From assembly GCA_047621325.1 (NCBI GenBank), contig JBLHLT010000017.1, forward strand, positions 24,646-88,645: DNA of 64,000 bases, given 5' to 3'. The position numbers were made by a program, and so were the translations under genes. This stretch comes from Bermanella sp047621325 (lineage in GTDB: Bacteria > Pseudomonadota > Gammaproteobacteria > Pseudomonadales > Oceanobacteraceae). Below, piece by piece: positions 35,093 to 43,313 of the stretch. Below the pieces are notes generated by a model that did no database searches, was not told where the DNA came from, and saw nothing but the letters and a program-made list of their open reading frames with translations. The stretch's first letter is position 1; each line of letters begins with the position of its first letter.

Positions 35093-36887
35093 CCGATCTG
35101 CGGCAAAACAGCAGCATCCCAATGAGCATCACCCAATAACCCAATGCGCCACTGCCTTGTCGACTTTCGATCATACCACCAGTGGCTTTACTGCTGGATA
35201 AACGGTCGGCTTCATTTTTAAACACCACATCACTTGAAACACGATTTACAAAAATCAAAGTATCATCACTAAACTGTAAAGCCGAGCAAACAGATTGCCA
35301 AGAGTCGGTTATTTCAGGGTCATCAACCGCCGCCAAATCTTCTGTATTGTAATAGCCACTGGCACTTGAACAAGTCTCATCATTAAATCGATCGCTACAC
35401 ACGCGTAAATTATTCAACTGAACATAACCCAATGAAACCAACGATTGAAAATATATAAACATCACATGGTTCACACCCGCCTCTAGCTCAACCGCATAAC
35501 TAGACCAGTTTTTATTATTGATAATCGTCGGCGCTAGCTCATTTACATAAACACCTAAATAATTACTGCCACCGTTATTCACTTGTGATTCAAATTTTAA
35601 ATATTGTTTGTCTGTGCCCACAGGGCCATTTAGATACGTTAATAAAACCGAACGGCCACCTAATGGCGCACCACCCGATTTCATTACCGCGCCCTGCGTG
35701 TCATCTGTTTGTTGAAACCATGCTGCGCCATGCTCTGTGTCGTAGTCGGTACCGCTGAAAAACTCCCATTCTGTATCTAACGCACTAGCCGAAATGGAAC
35801 TTAACACCTTTGAATTTAAATCGTGTGCAATCGCATAATCCGAAAGTTCTATTTCTAATTTAGCCGAATGCTCTCCTGCTATATCACCCTGTGCATTCAC
35901 TTTAAACTCACACGCATAACCACCAGGAATTGAGTCACCCAGTAACCAGTTAGCATCATCAATATCAAAATAAATATTATTGACTGATTTACGTTTCACC
36001 TCTTTTGCTTGAGCCGACATATTTATCACTGTAAACGTTTCTGCTTTTTCTCGGTCCTGCCCCATGAAACCTATTTTCTCTTCACCTAATAACGTTACAC
36101 CACTATGGCGCTGCTCGATCCAGTCCACCATGGCTGATACTTCCGTGTAAACACCATATAAGCCTGCCTCAGCACAGCCACTTCCCCAGCTAACCAAACC
36201 GGTAAGCGCCCATTCATTATTGGCTTTTACTAGTATCGGCCCACCACTATCACCTTGACAAGAATCCTTACCACCACTGACTTCCCCTGCGCAAAAACTG
36301 CGATCCCAATAATCATCAATACTATTTATTGGGTAAGTGCTATTGCAAATATTATCGCGCTGAAAGCTAACATCGACTTGCTGTAAAACTTGAGAAGTAG
36401 CACCCGTATCGGTCACGCCCCAACCTAAAATACGCAGCTGTTCATTTTGTTGAAGTGCTAAGGTGGCATCGCGACTAAGAATATTAATCGGTGTTTTTGT
36501 GGCACTTTGATCTAATTTGATAAGCGCCAAATCGCTATAAAATAAGTTATCGTTATAATCAGGATGTATTAAAATCCAATCTGCTTTGCGCATATCTCCT
36601 GTAGAAAGCAGCGAGGTACGTTCAATCCCGATATAAAGCGTGAGATCTTCTGCATTTTTATCATCTAAGCAATGAGCAGCGGTTAACACCCAGTCTTTCG
36701 AAATCAACACACCACCACAAAAATGTGAGCCCCGCTGGATAGAAACCATCCACGGATATGCCTCACTGTTTTGCACGCCTCCAATGATGCGCTGATCGTT
36801 TTTATCTAACGACGCGACACTGGACCAAGAAAAAGCACTTATTAAAACCATAGGGAATAACAAGCACACAGCTAACATCTTTTTCAT
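35079..36887 (-). CDS. Secreted trypsin-like protease with GlyGly-CTERM anchor
   Basis: This 602-residue exported S1 peptidase has a signal peptide (1-25) and a possible activation site before IIGG (34-37). The triad is His72 (TAAHC), Asp119 (SDLALI) and Ser214 (GDSGGP). Asp208, six residues before the Ser, predicts cleavage after Arg or Lys. A beta-sandwich-like region of about 300 residues follows. The end (GSGALGYWVMLIGMLLF, then RRS) is a GlyGly-CTERM tail, which in Vibrio-type VesB relatives is processed by rhombosortase and exported by type II secretion. Those partners are not in the window. Confidence 0.88.
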   Translation of the reverse strand: MKKMLAVCLLFPMVLISAFSWSSVASLDKNDQRIIGGVQNSEAYPWMVSIQRGSHFCGGVLISKDWVLTAAHCLDDKNAEDLTLYIGIERTSLLSTGDMRKADWILIHPDYNDNLFYSDLALIKLDQSATKTPINILSRDATLALQQNEQLRILGWGVTDTGATSQVLQQVDVSFQRDNICNSTYPINSIDDYWDRSFCAGEVSGGKDSCQGDSGGPILVKANNEWALTGLVSWGSGCAEAGLYGVYTEVSAMVDWIEQRHSGVTLLGEEKIGFMGQDREKAETFTVINMSAQAKEVKRKSVNNIYFDIDDANWLLGDSIPGGYACEFKVNAQGDIAGEHSAKLEIELSDYAIAHDLNSKVLSSISASALDTEWEFFSGTDYDTEHGAAWFQQTDDTQGAVMKSGGAPLGGRSVLLTYLNGPVGTDKQYLKFESQVNNGGSNYLGVYVNELAPTIINNKNWSSYAVELEAGVNHVMFIYFQSLVSLGYVQLNNLRVCSDRFNDETCSSASGYYNTEDLAAVDDPEITDSWQSVCSALQFSDDTLIFVNRVSSDVVFKNEADRLSSSKATGGMIESRQGSGALGYWVMLIGMLLFCRRSVKSR

Positions 36888-37071
36888 AGCTAAACCTTTT
36901 GCTGATAAGAGAGTTCCCTCTCAAAACCACTAGCACGTTTAACCAGTATAGAAGCCCGTTTTCATTCCACCGTATGACAATCTGTTCTAATAAAACTCAC
37001 CAACATTACTTAGTAATCAAAAGCCAAATTTAATAAAGCAGTGCTATGCTTATTAAAGGTATTGATTGGAT

Positions 37072-37878
37072 ATGAACATGGCAGTTTTGAAGTATTTCCT
37101 AATCACAGTAATTGCCTGCTGTACAGCTTGTGGCGCCTTAGATGGCAGCAGCTCAAGTGGCCCAACTAAATTAACCGGTTTATGGCTGGGTGAAACAGAA
37201 GAGCAAGATGTCACCGCAGCACTGACAACCACCGTGGTTTTTTTTGAAGAGCAAGTATTTGTCTTACGTGAAGACGAAGCACACATAGGCACGTACGAGG
37301 CGCTCGAAAATAATAGCGCTCTGCTCGACACCACTATTTATAGCTATGCAGAGCCCGACACAACCAATAACTTTTTTGTAGGGGCGCGCAGCAGTAATCG
37401 CATTGAAGTAGACGCCCTTTTTGCAACCGAGCAAAATTTATTCATTAACTTTGATGGTAATGGCCGCTCAGGCAGTGCCACGCTAGCGCTGGATACAGGG
37501 CGCATTACCAGCATGAGTCTTAAACGTGTGCGTGGCACATGGAAAACAACCGATTCTATAATGTACATCAACGATGCAGGTGGACTTCAAGGCAGTGACA
37601 GTGCTACTGGTTGCCAATGGAAAGGCAAACTAAGAACACTCAGTGGTGACTTTTTAACTCTCAGTATAGAACGCAAATTATGCGACTCGTTTAATCAGCC
37701 AGTAGACCTACCGACTGAGGGGTTTGCATTCATTGATGGCGAAGGTGATTTACACTTTATTGCAGAGCAGCCAAACGAATTTTTATGGATGAAATTTGAA
37801 CCCGATACCACTGCAGTTGCGGATGACGCAGCCGAAGATGATGCGGCAGACCCTGCTGCCGATGACGCTGCGGCTTAA
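37072..37878 (+). CDS. Lipoprotein with Ala/Asp-rich tail
   Basis: This lipoprotein of about 268 residues has lipobox VIACCTAC near residue 20. The middle contains repeated beta-strand patterns (LTGLWLGETEEQ; VRGTWKTTDSIMYIN) that resemble secreted lipocalin-like or META-type sandwich domains without a clear match. The last 20 residues are an acidic Ala/Asp repeat. The ATG at 37072 is used, though a TTG at 37066 has better spacing from AAAGG. Function not recognised. It ends one base from the convergent GST gene. Confidence 0.6.
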   Translation: MNMAVLKYFLITVIACCTACGALDGSSSSGPTKLTGLWLGETEEQDVTAALTTTVVFFEEQVFVLREDEAHIGTYEALENNSALLDTTIYSYAEPDTTNNFFVGARSSNRIEVDALFATEQNLFINFDGNGRSGSATLALDTGRITSMSLKRVRGTWKTTDSIMYINDAGGLQGSDSATGCQWKGKLRTLSGDFLTLSIERKLCDSFNQPVDLPTEGFAFIDGEGDLHFIAEQPNEFLWMKFEPDTTAVADDAAEDDAADPAADDAAA

Positions 37879-37879
37879 T

Positions 37880-38524
37880 TTACGGAAAACACACAACGTC
37901 AGAATCTACTTGCCACTGTTTATATTTATTCATAACACCAATAAACAGTGGTGACGCCAACCAGTAATCAAGCCATTTTTTTAAATTCTCATACTCGCTT
38001 GCTTCAAACCAGGTTTTATTCACATGGGCAAACTGACGCACAAACGGGAATATGGCTAAGTCAGCTAAACTCACCTCATCAAAAAATAAGTGAGCATGTG
38101 CATTTAAACGCTGCTCTAGTTGCGCTAAAAACACCTCACCTTTTTTACGATAAAACAATTCGCTTTCTTCATAGCGATCTGCGTATTTGTAGCGATCAAG
38201 CGCCCATTTAAATTCGCCATCATTTAGGATGATGAGTGTATTCATTTCAGTTTGTGCGTGCTCTGGGTACAATTTCAGACGACTCTCTTCATCTTGCGAT
38301 AACGCAAAATGCATAATTTCAATACTCTCTTCAATGACCTTGCCCCCATCTAACTGTAAAACAGGCACGGTTCCTTTTGGGCTGATATCCAACATGGCAG
38401 AGGGTTTGTCTTTTAACACCACCTCACGTAACTCAACACTGGATGCATCTAAACAATAGGCTAACGCTAAGCGCGCACGCATGGCATAAGGACAACGACG
38501 AAACGAATACAGCACACCCAACAT
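37880..38524 (-). CDS. Glutathione S-transferase-like protein
   Basis: This 214-residue protein has an N-terminal thioredoxin-fold domain (LYSFRRCPYAMRARLALAYC, with the CP motif at about 11-12), then KGTVPVLQLDGGKVIEES for glutathione binding and an all-helical C-terminal domain. The ATG at 38524 follows AGGG at seven bases. A longer upstream frame runs through the terminator hairpin of the neighbouring gene and was rejected. Substrate unknown. Confidence 0.85.
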   Translation of the reverse strand: MLGVLYSFRRCPYAMRARLALAYCLDASSVELREVVLKDKPSAMLDISPKGTVPVLQLDGGKVIEESIEIMHFALSQDEESRLKLYPEHAQTEMNTLIILNDGEFKWALDRYKYADRYEESELFYRKKGEVFLAQLEQRLNAHAHLFFDEVSLADLAIFPFVRQFAHVNKTWFEASEYENLKKWLDYWLASPLFIGVMNKYKQWQVDSDVVCFP

Positions 38525-38540
38525 AACAAACCCTAACCAC

Positions 38541-38568
38541 AAAAAATGCCCATCACAAGATGGGCATT
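38541..38568 (-). terminator. Terminator of the retinol-saturase-like gene
   Basis: AATGCCCATC and GATGGGCATT form a 10-bp stem with a 4-base loop, followed on the minus strand by TTTTTT. It separates the oxidoreductase gene from the GST gene. Confidence 0.9.
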
Positions 38569-38601
38569 CTAACACAACACTCACAGATATTTGACGAGCG
38601 A

Positions 38602-40272
38602 TTAAGCCGCTTTTTGTTTGCTTTGACGGCTACTTTCTTCAACCTTAGGTTCTTGATAATTTTTAAATAAATCCATAACCACTTTGCCTTTTTTAAGCCC
38701 CAGCATGCACATGGTACTCATAACGCCGCCCATCAAACCGCCACCCACACCAGCTGTCATGGCGTCCGCGCCTGTCATATACAAATTCTTAATCGGCATT
38801 TGTGGGTGCAAACAAGACTGATTAAAGCGATCAACAAAGTGATCTAAACCATAAATCTCACCCTTTGCATTCAACTGATAAAATTGGGTCGAAAGCGGCG
38901 TTGAGAATTCATAATAATCTAATGCGTCACGTAATTGCGGTAAACGTTCAAATAGTACATCTAGCAATTGTTTTGAAAGCTGCTCTTTTTTTACGTCATA
39001 ATCCTCACCTCGTTGCTGCCACGTGGTGCCATTCCATTGTTCGTACTCATTCATATTAGCAATGGTCACAATTTCAACGGTGCTCTTACCGGGGAATCGG
39101 TTTTCCCAATCTGGGTCTTTTGATGATGGGAACGATACATAAATCAACGGCAATGGGTTCGAGCTGTCTTTTACATAATTTGCCACGTTAGCGTCATGAT
39201 CGCCGTTTGGATAAATCCAAAGGTTGGTGGTATTTAATCCCAACTCTTTGGTTGTGCCTTTAAAGCCTGCATATAAACAGTGTGTTGATTTTGAATACTC
39301 AATGGCGTCAGTATTTAGCCACTTCTCGACATTATGTTGTTTGCGGCTCGCTTCTGGATACAAGCGTTTTACGGTATTCATAAAGCCCACATTGGTAAAG
39401 ACCACATCGGCTGTTATTTCATCGCCATTTGTCATTTTCACACCACGACAAATGTTATTTTCAACCAGCAGTTCATCCACTTCAGCATAGGTGAACACTT
39501 CACCACCACTTTTTTGAATAGTCGGGATAATAGTACGCGCAATTTCAGAGGCACCACCAACCGGATAAGCCCCACCGGCTAAATAATGTTTGGCGATTAA
39601 CGCATGCATCATAAATGCCGCTTCATTAGGCGTTTGACCGTAGTCGCCCCACTGGCCAGTTAATACACTAATCAACTCTTGATTTTGAGTAATGCCTTCT
39701 AATACATCACGCGTGGTTTTAAAAAAGGCTTTATCCACCAGCAATGGACGGACTTTGTTATAGATAACACCCATCCATTTTGGCATAGCTGACGCTGCAA
39801 AAAATTTAGGGGTTTGGGTCGAAATTTTACGAATCAACGCCACATAGGTTTCAATATTGGCGCGCTCTTGTGGGAAGTGTTTGCTTAATTCATTAATGAA
39901 ATTTTCACGCCCTGCGACAAAATCAAATTCTTTACCCGCAATAATAATTTTATCGTAAATCGGCTCCATAGCGGCCCACTTTAAACGCCCTTCACTGATG
40001 GTATCAAAAATGCGTTTTAGTGAGCTTGGTTTATGCACTTCACCAATGTAATGCACACCCACATCCCATTCATAACCTTCACGCTCATAAGCATGGGTAA
40101 AACCACCCGCGGTGTAATGTTGCTCAAGTACACAGACTTTTTTCCCCATTAACGACAGCAAAGCCGCGTTGGTTAAGCCACCAATGCCCGACCCCACCAC
40201 GATGGCATCATAATGCTCATCAGCACGACCACTACGATAACGCTTGCCCGTTCTAACCTTTACTTTTGCCAT
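38602..40272 (-). CDS. Phytoene-desaturase/retinol-saturase-like FAD oxidoreductase
   Basis: This 556-residue flavoprotein has the dinucleotide motif VVGSGIGGLTNAALLSLMG (about 26-44), then LEQHYTAGGFTHAYER and the C-terminal MTGADAMTAGVGGGLMGGVM that completes FAD binding. This pattern is shared by CrtI-type carotenoid desaturases and all-trans-retinol 13,14-reductases. No carotenoid synthesis genes are nearby, so a polyene or fatty substrate is only a guess. It is divergent from a PadR regulator with two operator palindromes between them. Confidence 0.85.
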   Translation of the reverse strand: MAKVKVRTGKRYRSGRADEHYDAIVVGSGIGGLTNAALLSLMGKKVCVLEQHYTAGGFTHAYEREGYEWDVGVHYIGEVHKPSSLKRIFDTISEGRLKWAAMEPIYDKIIIAGKEFDFVAGRENFINELSKHFPQERANIETYVALIRKISTQTPKFFAASAMPKWMGVIYNKVRPLLVDKAFFKTTRDVLEGITQNQELISVLTGQWGDYGQTPNEAAFMMHALIAKHYLAGGAYPVGGASEIARTIIPTIQKSGGEVFTYAEVDELLVENNICRGVKMTNGDEITADVVFTNVGFMNTVKRLYPEASRKQHNVEKWLNTDAIEYSKSTHCLYAGFKGTTKELGLNTTNLWIYPNGDHDANVANYVKDSSNPLPLIYVSFPSSKDPDWENRFPGKSTVEIVTIANMNEYEQWNGTTWQQRGEDYDVKKEQLSKQLLDVLFERLPQLRDALDYYEFSTPLSTQFYQLNAKGEIYGLDHFVDRFNQSCLHPQMPIKNLYMTGADAMTAGVGGGLMGGVMSTMCMLGLKKGKVVMDLFKNYQEPKVEESSRQSKQKAA

Positions 40273-40309
40273 GTGAGTCTCAACCTAGTTTGTGCCTATT
40301 ATTATTTTT

Positions 40310-40329
40310 ATATGCAATTAATTGCATAT
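40310..40329. promoter_or_regulatory. PadR operator candidate 1 (20-bp perfect palindrome)
   Basis: ATATGCAATTAATTGCATAT is perfectly self-complementary. It shares the ATATGCAA/TTGCATAT arms with a second site centred exactly 50 bases away and lies 38 bases upstream of the oxidoreductase start. ATGCA-type palindromes are typical PadR targets. Confidence 0.75.
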
Positions 40330-40359
40330 GGTCATCAAACTATAGAGGGCTTCAATATC

Positions 40360-40379
40360 ATATGCAACTATTTGCATAT
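40360..40379. promoter_or_regulatory. PadR operator candidate 2
   Basis: ATATGCAA-CTAT-TTGCATAT has the same perfect 8-base arms and 4-base spacing as the first site. It lies 50 bases upstream of the chosen PadR start. The two centres are 50 bases apart, roughly five helical turns, so two dimers could sit on the same DNA face. Confidence 0.75.
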
Positions 40380-40428
40380 AAGAGTTAGGCATCATACACT
40401 TTGCGCTTATTCGCGAATGATCAACACC

Positions 40429-40962
40429 ATGTCACTTAAGCACGCCATACTCACTCTGCTCGAAACAGAGAAAGGCTCAGGTTACGACCTTTTAAAGCGC
40501 TTCAAAGCCCGCCTTGGTTTTTTTTGGAATGCCAGCCACCAACAAATTTATAGCCAATTAAAAAGTCTGCATCACGATGGATTGATTGATTGCACGCTAG
40601 AACCGCAGCAAGGGAAACCCGATCGTAAGGTCTACCATATGACCCAAGCTGGTCACGATGTGCTAATCGAGTGGCTTGAGAATCCGGTAAAAGTAGATAA
40701 GGTCAACGATGCCTTACTTGTCAAAATGTACGCAGGTCACCTAATCGACAAGCCTACAATGCTAAGTGAATTGGACGCTCACAAAGTAATACATCAACGC
40801 ATGCTCGATACGTTTTTAGCATTGGAGCAAGAATTTTTGGCTTTAAGTCCACAAAAGAAAAAGCCATTTGAGCTCCCCTACCTCACATTAAGACGTGGGA
40901 TTTTAGGGGAAAAAGCGTGGCTAGAATGGGCTGAAGAAGTGGATGTTTTTCTAAAACGCTAA
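40429..40962 (+). CDS. PadR-family transcriptional regulator
   Basis: This 177-residue protein has an N-terminal PadR winged helix (MSLKHAILTLLETEKGSGYD onward, with HQQIYSQLKSLHHDGLI and the wing GKPDRKVYHMT) and a C-terminal helical dimer domain (VIHQRMLDTFLALEQEF). The start used is MSLKHAIL, the usual PadR beginning. An ATG four codons earlier is possible, and a longer upstream frame through the operators is not credible. It probably represses the divergent oxidoreductase gene and itself. Confidence 0.87.
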   Translation: MSLKHAILTLLETEKGSGYDLLKRFKARLGFFWNASHQQIYSQLKSLHHDGLIDCTLEPQQGKPDRKVYHMTQAGHDVLIEWLENPVKVDKVNDALLVKMYAGHLIDKPTMLSELDAHKVIHQRMLDTFLALEQEFLALSPQKKKPFELPYLTLRRGILGEKAWLEWAEEVDVFLKR

Positions 40963-41092
40963 CGCCGCATGCGAAGCATCATAAGCGAGCCAAACAAACA
41001 GGTTAGTGGCTGTTAAAAACCTCAATCAAGACTTAATCTAAATGCAAATCATTGCTATTATTGGTTTTTAATCACCTACCTGCTGAGCCTGT

Positions 41093-42016
41093 ATGCACCA
41101 GAATCATCGCTTTCAGTTTACGGCCATGACCGTACCTTGCGAAATATCCGTTTTAGGCGGGCCACGTAAAACGTCTGAAGCCCTCGCCAAAGCGATTCAC
41201 CACTCAGCTAAAACCTTAGAGAAAACGTACAACTTTTACGCAACGGGTTCATGGTTAAGCCAAAAGGTGAATCAACGTATTTTATCTCGGGTTTTGTTAA
41301 CACCTGAACAGCTCAATATTTTTAAACGCATGCGTCATCTTTGCGAACAAACCCAAGGTCTATTTGACCCCACTATAGGCACCATCAAACAAGCCGCCCA
41401 TCTATCGCCCAACGCCTCACGAGAACAGTTACTAAACGAACTGCAACCCGCTATGGGACTAAACGCTTGGTCACTTGAAGGGGATTATCTGGTGTTTACC
41501 GATGATCGCACTGCATTCGATTTGGGAGGGGTAATGAAAGAACATGCCGTAGACATAGCGGCATCATTGGCAACACAAGCTGGGGCTAATTGCCTCATTA
41601 ATTACGGTGGCGACATGCATGTTAAAGGCCGCAAAGCCAACGGTGATTATGTGACAATTGGTATTAAAGACCCTTTGGCTACCGATAAAATTTTGTGTTC
41701 ATTGGCAATCGAAAACGCAGGTTTAACCACATCGGGATATTATGAACGCACCCTTACAATAGGCGGAAAAGAAGGCGCACATATTATAAATAACCAACCG
41801 TTAGCCAATCACTCAATCAGCCCACAGCAGCGACCTAACCATGACATTTTATCGGCTACCGTCATCGCACCAACAACACTAGAAGCGGGTGTGTTTTCAA
41901 CGGCTTTAATGCTCAATCCAACGCTTCATGTGCCTGATCACATTCAATATCTGGCGATCGGCCCTGACAAAAAAATCTACAGTAATTTACCGTCTACACC
42001 TCACACCGTTAAATAA
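41093..42016 (+). CDS. apbE: FAD:protein FMN transferase ApbE, without signal peptide
   Basis: This 307-residue enzyme transfers FMN from FAD to Thr/Ser of D-x-x-[ST]-G-A-[ST] sites. Family motifs are LFDPTIGTI, DLGGVMKEHAVD (about 142-153), INYGGDMHVKG and GLTTSGYYER. It begins MHQNHRFQFTAMTVPCEI. No signal peptide or lipobox precedes the domain, and an in-frame TGA lies three codons before the ATG, so the protein looks cytoplasmic, unlike most ApbE proteins. It faces an operon whose exported products carry the target motif, which strongly suggests they are its substrates. Confidence 0.88.
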   Translation: MHQNHRFQFTAMTVPCEISVLGGPRKTSEALAKAIHHSAKTLEKTYNFYATGSWLSQKVNQRILSRVLLTPEQLNIFKRMRHLCEQTQGLFDPTIGTIKQAAHLSPNASREQLLNELQPAMGLNAWSLEGDYLVFTDDRTAFDLGGVMKEHAVDIAASLATQAGANCLINYGGDMHVKGRKANGDYVTIGIKDPLATDKILCSLAIENAGLTTSGYYERTLTIGGKEGAHIINNQPLANHSISPQQRPNHDILSATVIAPTTLEAGVFSTALMLNPTLHVPDHIQYLAIGPDKKIYSNLPSTPHTVK

Positions 42017-42022
42017 TAAATC

Positions 42023-42049
42023 CAAGCCGCTCTTATTAGAGGCGGCTTG
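42023..42049. terminator. Convergent terminator between apbE and the lipoprotein operon
   Basis: CAAGCCGC (42023-42030) and GCGGCTTG (42042-42049) pair, and the stem extends inward with TCT/AGA and one bulge. It sits between converging stop codons. T-runs are weak on both sides. Confidence 0.6.
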
Positions 42050-42074
42050 AATCTACGTTACGCCGATGTTTTAA

Positions 42075-43313
42075 CTACTCAAAGCCAACGGGTAATTGAT
42101 AACCTTGTAAATAACCTTTACTCATCACCCAAATAGTTCCAAAGCCATCCATTACGAGAGACTGAACAGCTGCAGAGTGTTTAATATAAGCGCGCTTACC
42201 TGTCGCTAAACTAATGGCTTCTATTCCCTGCTCTGTATCGGCGACCGCGAATATTGTGCCTAGTTGGTTCATCGTTGCAGCCGTTGCTTGCTGCGCCATT
42301 GAAATATTAACTAAGGTGCTTTCATCGCCAGATTCTGACAACCAAAAAGCAGATGTGCCTGACGATAAAACAGCAACTACACCACCTGAAGCCACTGGCA
42401 GAAGTGCCAAAGGTTTATCTGAAAGGTTGATGCTCCAATGTTCAGCGAGTGTTTCACTGTCCAAAGACACCACCGCACCCGCCAGCGCCAACCCACCGAC
42501 ATACAATGCTTTTTCATCGAAACTATAAGCAATTGTACTGCCACGGATACCCAGCCTTTTAGTTTGATTAGGTGTCGAGTACTCACCTTTCAAATACGTT
42601 TTAACATTACGATCACTGCCCGTCACGGCGAGAGCATGGCCACTAGAACTAACCGTGCTAGCACGAATGGCACTATAACTAATGAAGTTAGCGCCATCTT
42701 GAGATGCAAAATCACGATCAGGCAAAGTGAATAGCGCATCTATTGTATCAATGTATAAGCCCACACCAATCGCAGCACTGGCACTGTCGTATTTTTCAGC
42801 ACGGGCCATTAATACCGTTTGATTACCCGTAGTATGCAAATCTAGGCCATTAAACACCTGTTCAGAGGCACCACTTATGGCATCAACTGCGTATCGCTCA
42901 CCGCTCACATCCAAAAAGCCAGTACCCGCGAGGGCAACTACTTGCCCCGCGGTGTCACTTTGGAAACTGCGTAAATAATTGTGGAATTTACTGCCCACCA
43001 AGATTTGATCCTGACTAGCGCTCACCAATAAATCAATTTGATCCGCATGCGTTGATGACCAGCTTTCGCTTCCTGCCGCCGATAACGTTAATAGCGAAGT
43101 CGTATCCCGTGCAAAGCTAATAATGCTGCCAGTACCATCGTCTATCCCCGAATTACCTTCTGTAATATCCAGTTCTTTTCCTTCGGTGCGACAATCAATA
43201 ACATCGGGCGATGCCTCTCCCGAGCAGTCAACCGCTTGGTATTTATCATCCCAATTACAGCCTTGTAACGAGCCTACAATGGCCAGCCCTAATAAAGTTT
43301 TTTTAAAATACAT
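42075..43313 (-). CDS. Lipoprotein with an ApbE flavinylation motif
   Basis: This 412-residue lipoprotein (lipobox SLQGC, Cys19) has repeating beta-rich blades such as GSTIAYSFDEKALYVGGLAL and LGTIFAVADTEQGIEAISLA, suggesting a beta-propeller. Residues 144-150 are DAISGAS, matching the ApbE target D-x-x-[ST]-G-A-[ST]. No named family was recognised. It is the last gene of the operon, and its start overlaps the DUF3570-type gene by 11 bases. I infer an exported, covalently flavinylated or flavin-partner lipoprotein. Confidence 0.65.
   Translation of the reverse strand: MYFKKTLLGLAIVGSLQGCNWDDKYQAVDCSGEASPDVIDCRTEGKELDITEGNSGIDDGTGSIISFARDTTSLLTLSAAGSESWSSTHADQIDLLVSASQDQILVGSKFHNYLRSFQSDTAGQVVALAGTGFLDVSGERYAVDAISGASEQVFNGLDLHTTGNQTVLMARAEKYDSASAAIGVGLYIDTIDALFTLPDRDFASQDGANFISYSAIRASTVSSSGHALAVTGSDRNVKTYLKGEYSTPNQTKRLGIRGSTIAYSFDEKALYVGGLALAGAVVSLDSETLAEHWSINLSDKPLALLPVASGGVVAVLSSGTSAFWLSESGDESTLVNISMAQQATAATMNQLGTIFAVADTEQGIEAISLATGKRAYIKHSAAVQSLVMDGFGTIWVMSKGYLQGYQLPVGFE

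Noticed and set aside
37800..37878. Acidic Ala/Asp repeat considered as a calcium-binding RTX or sorting signal
   Set aside because: It lacks the GGxGxDxxx nonapeptide and any recognised sorting motif; it is simple low-complexity sequence.
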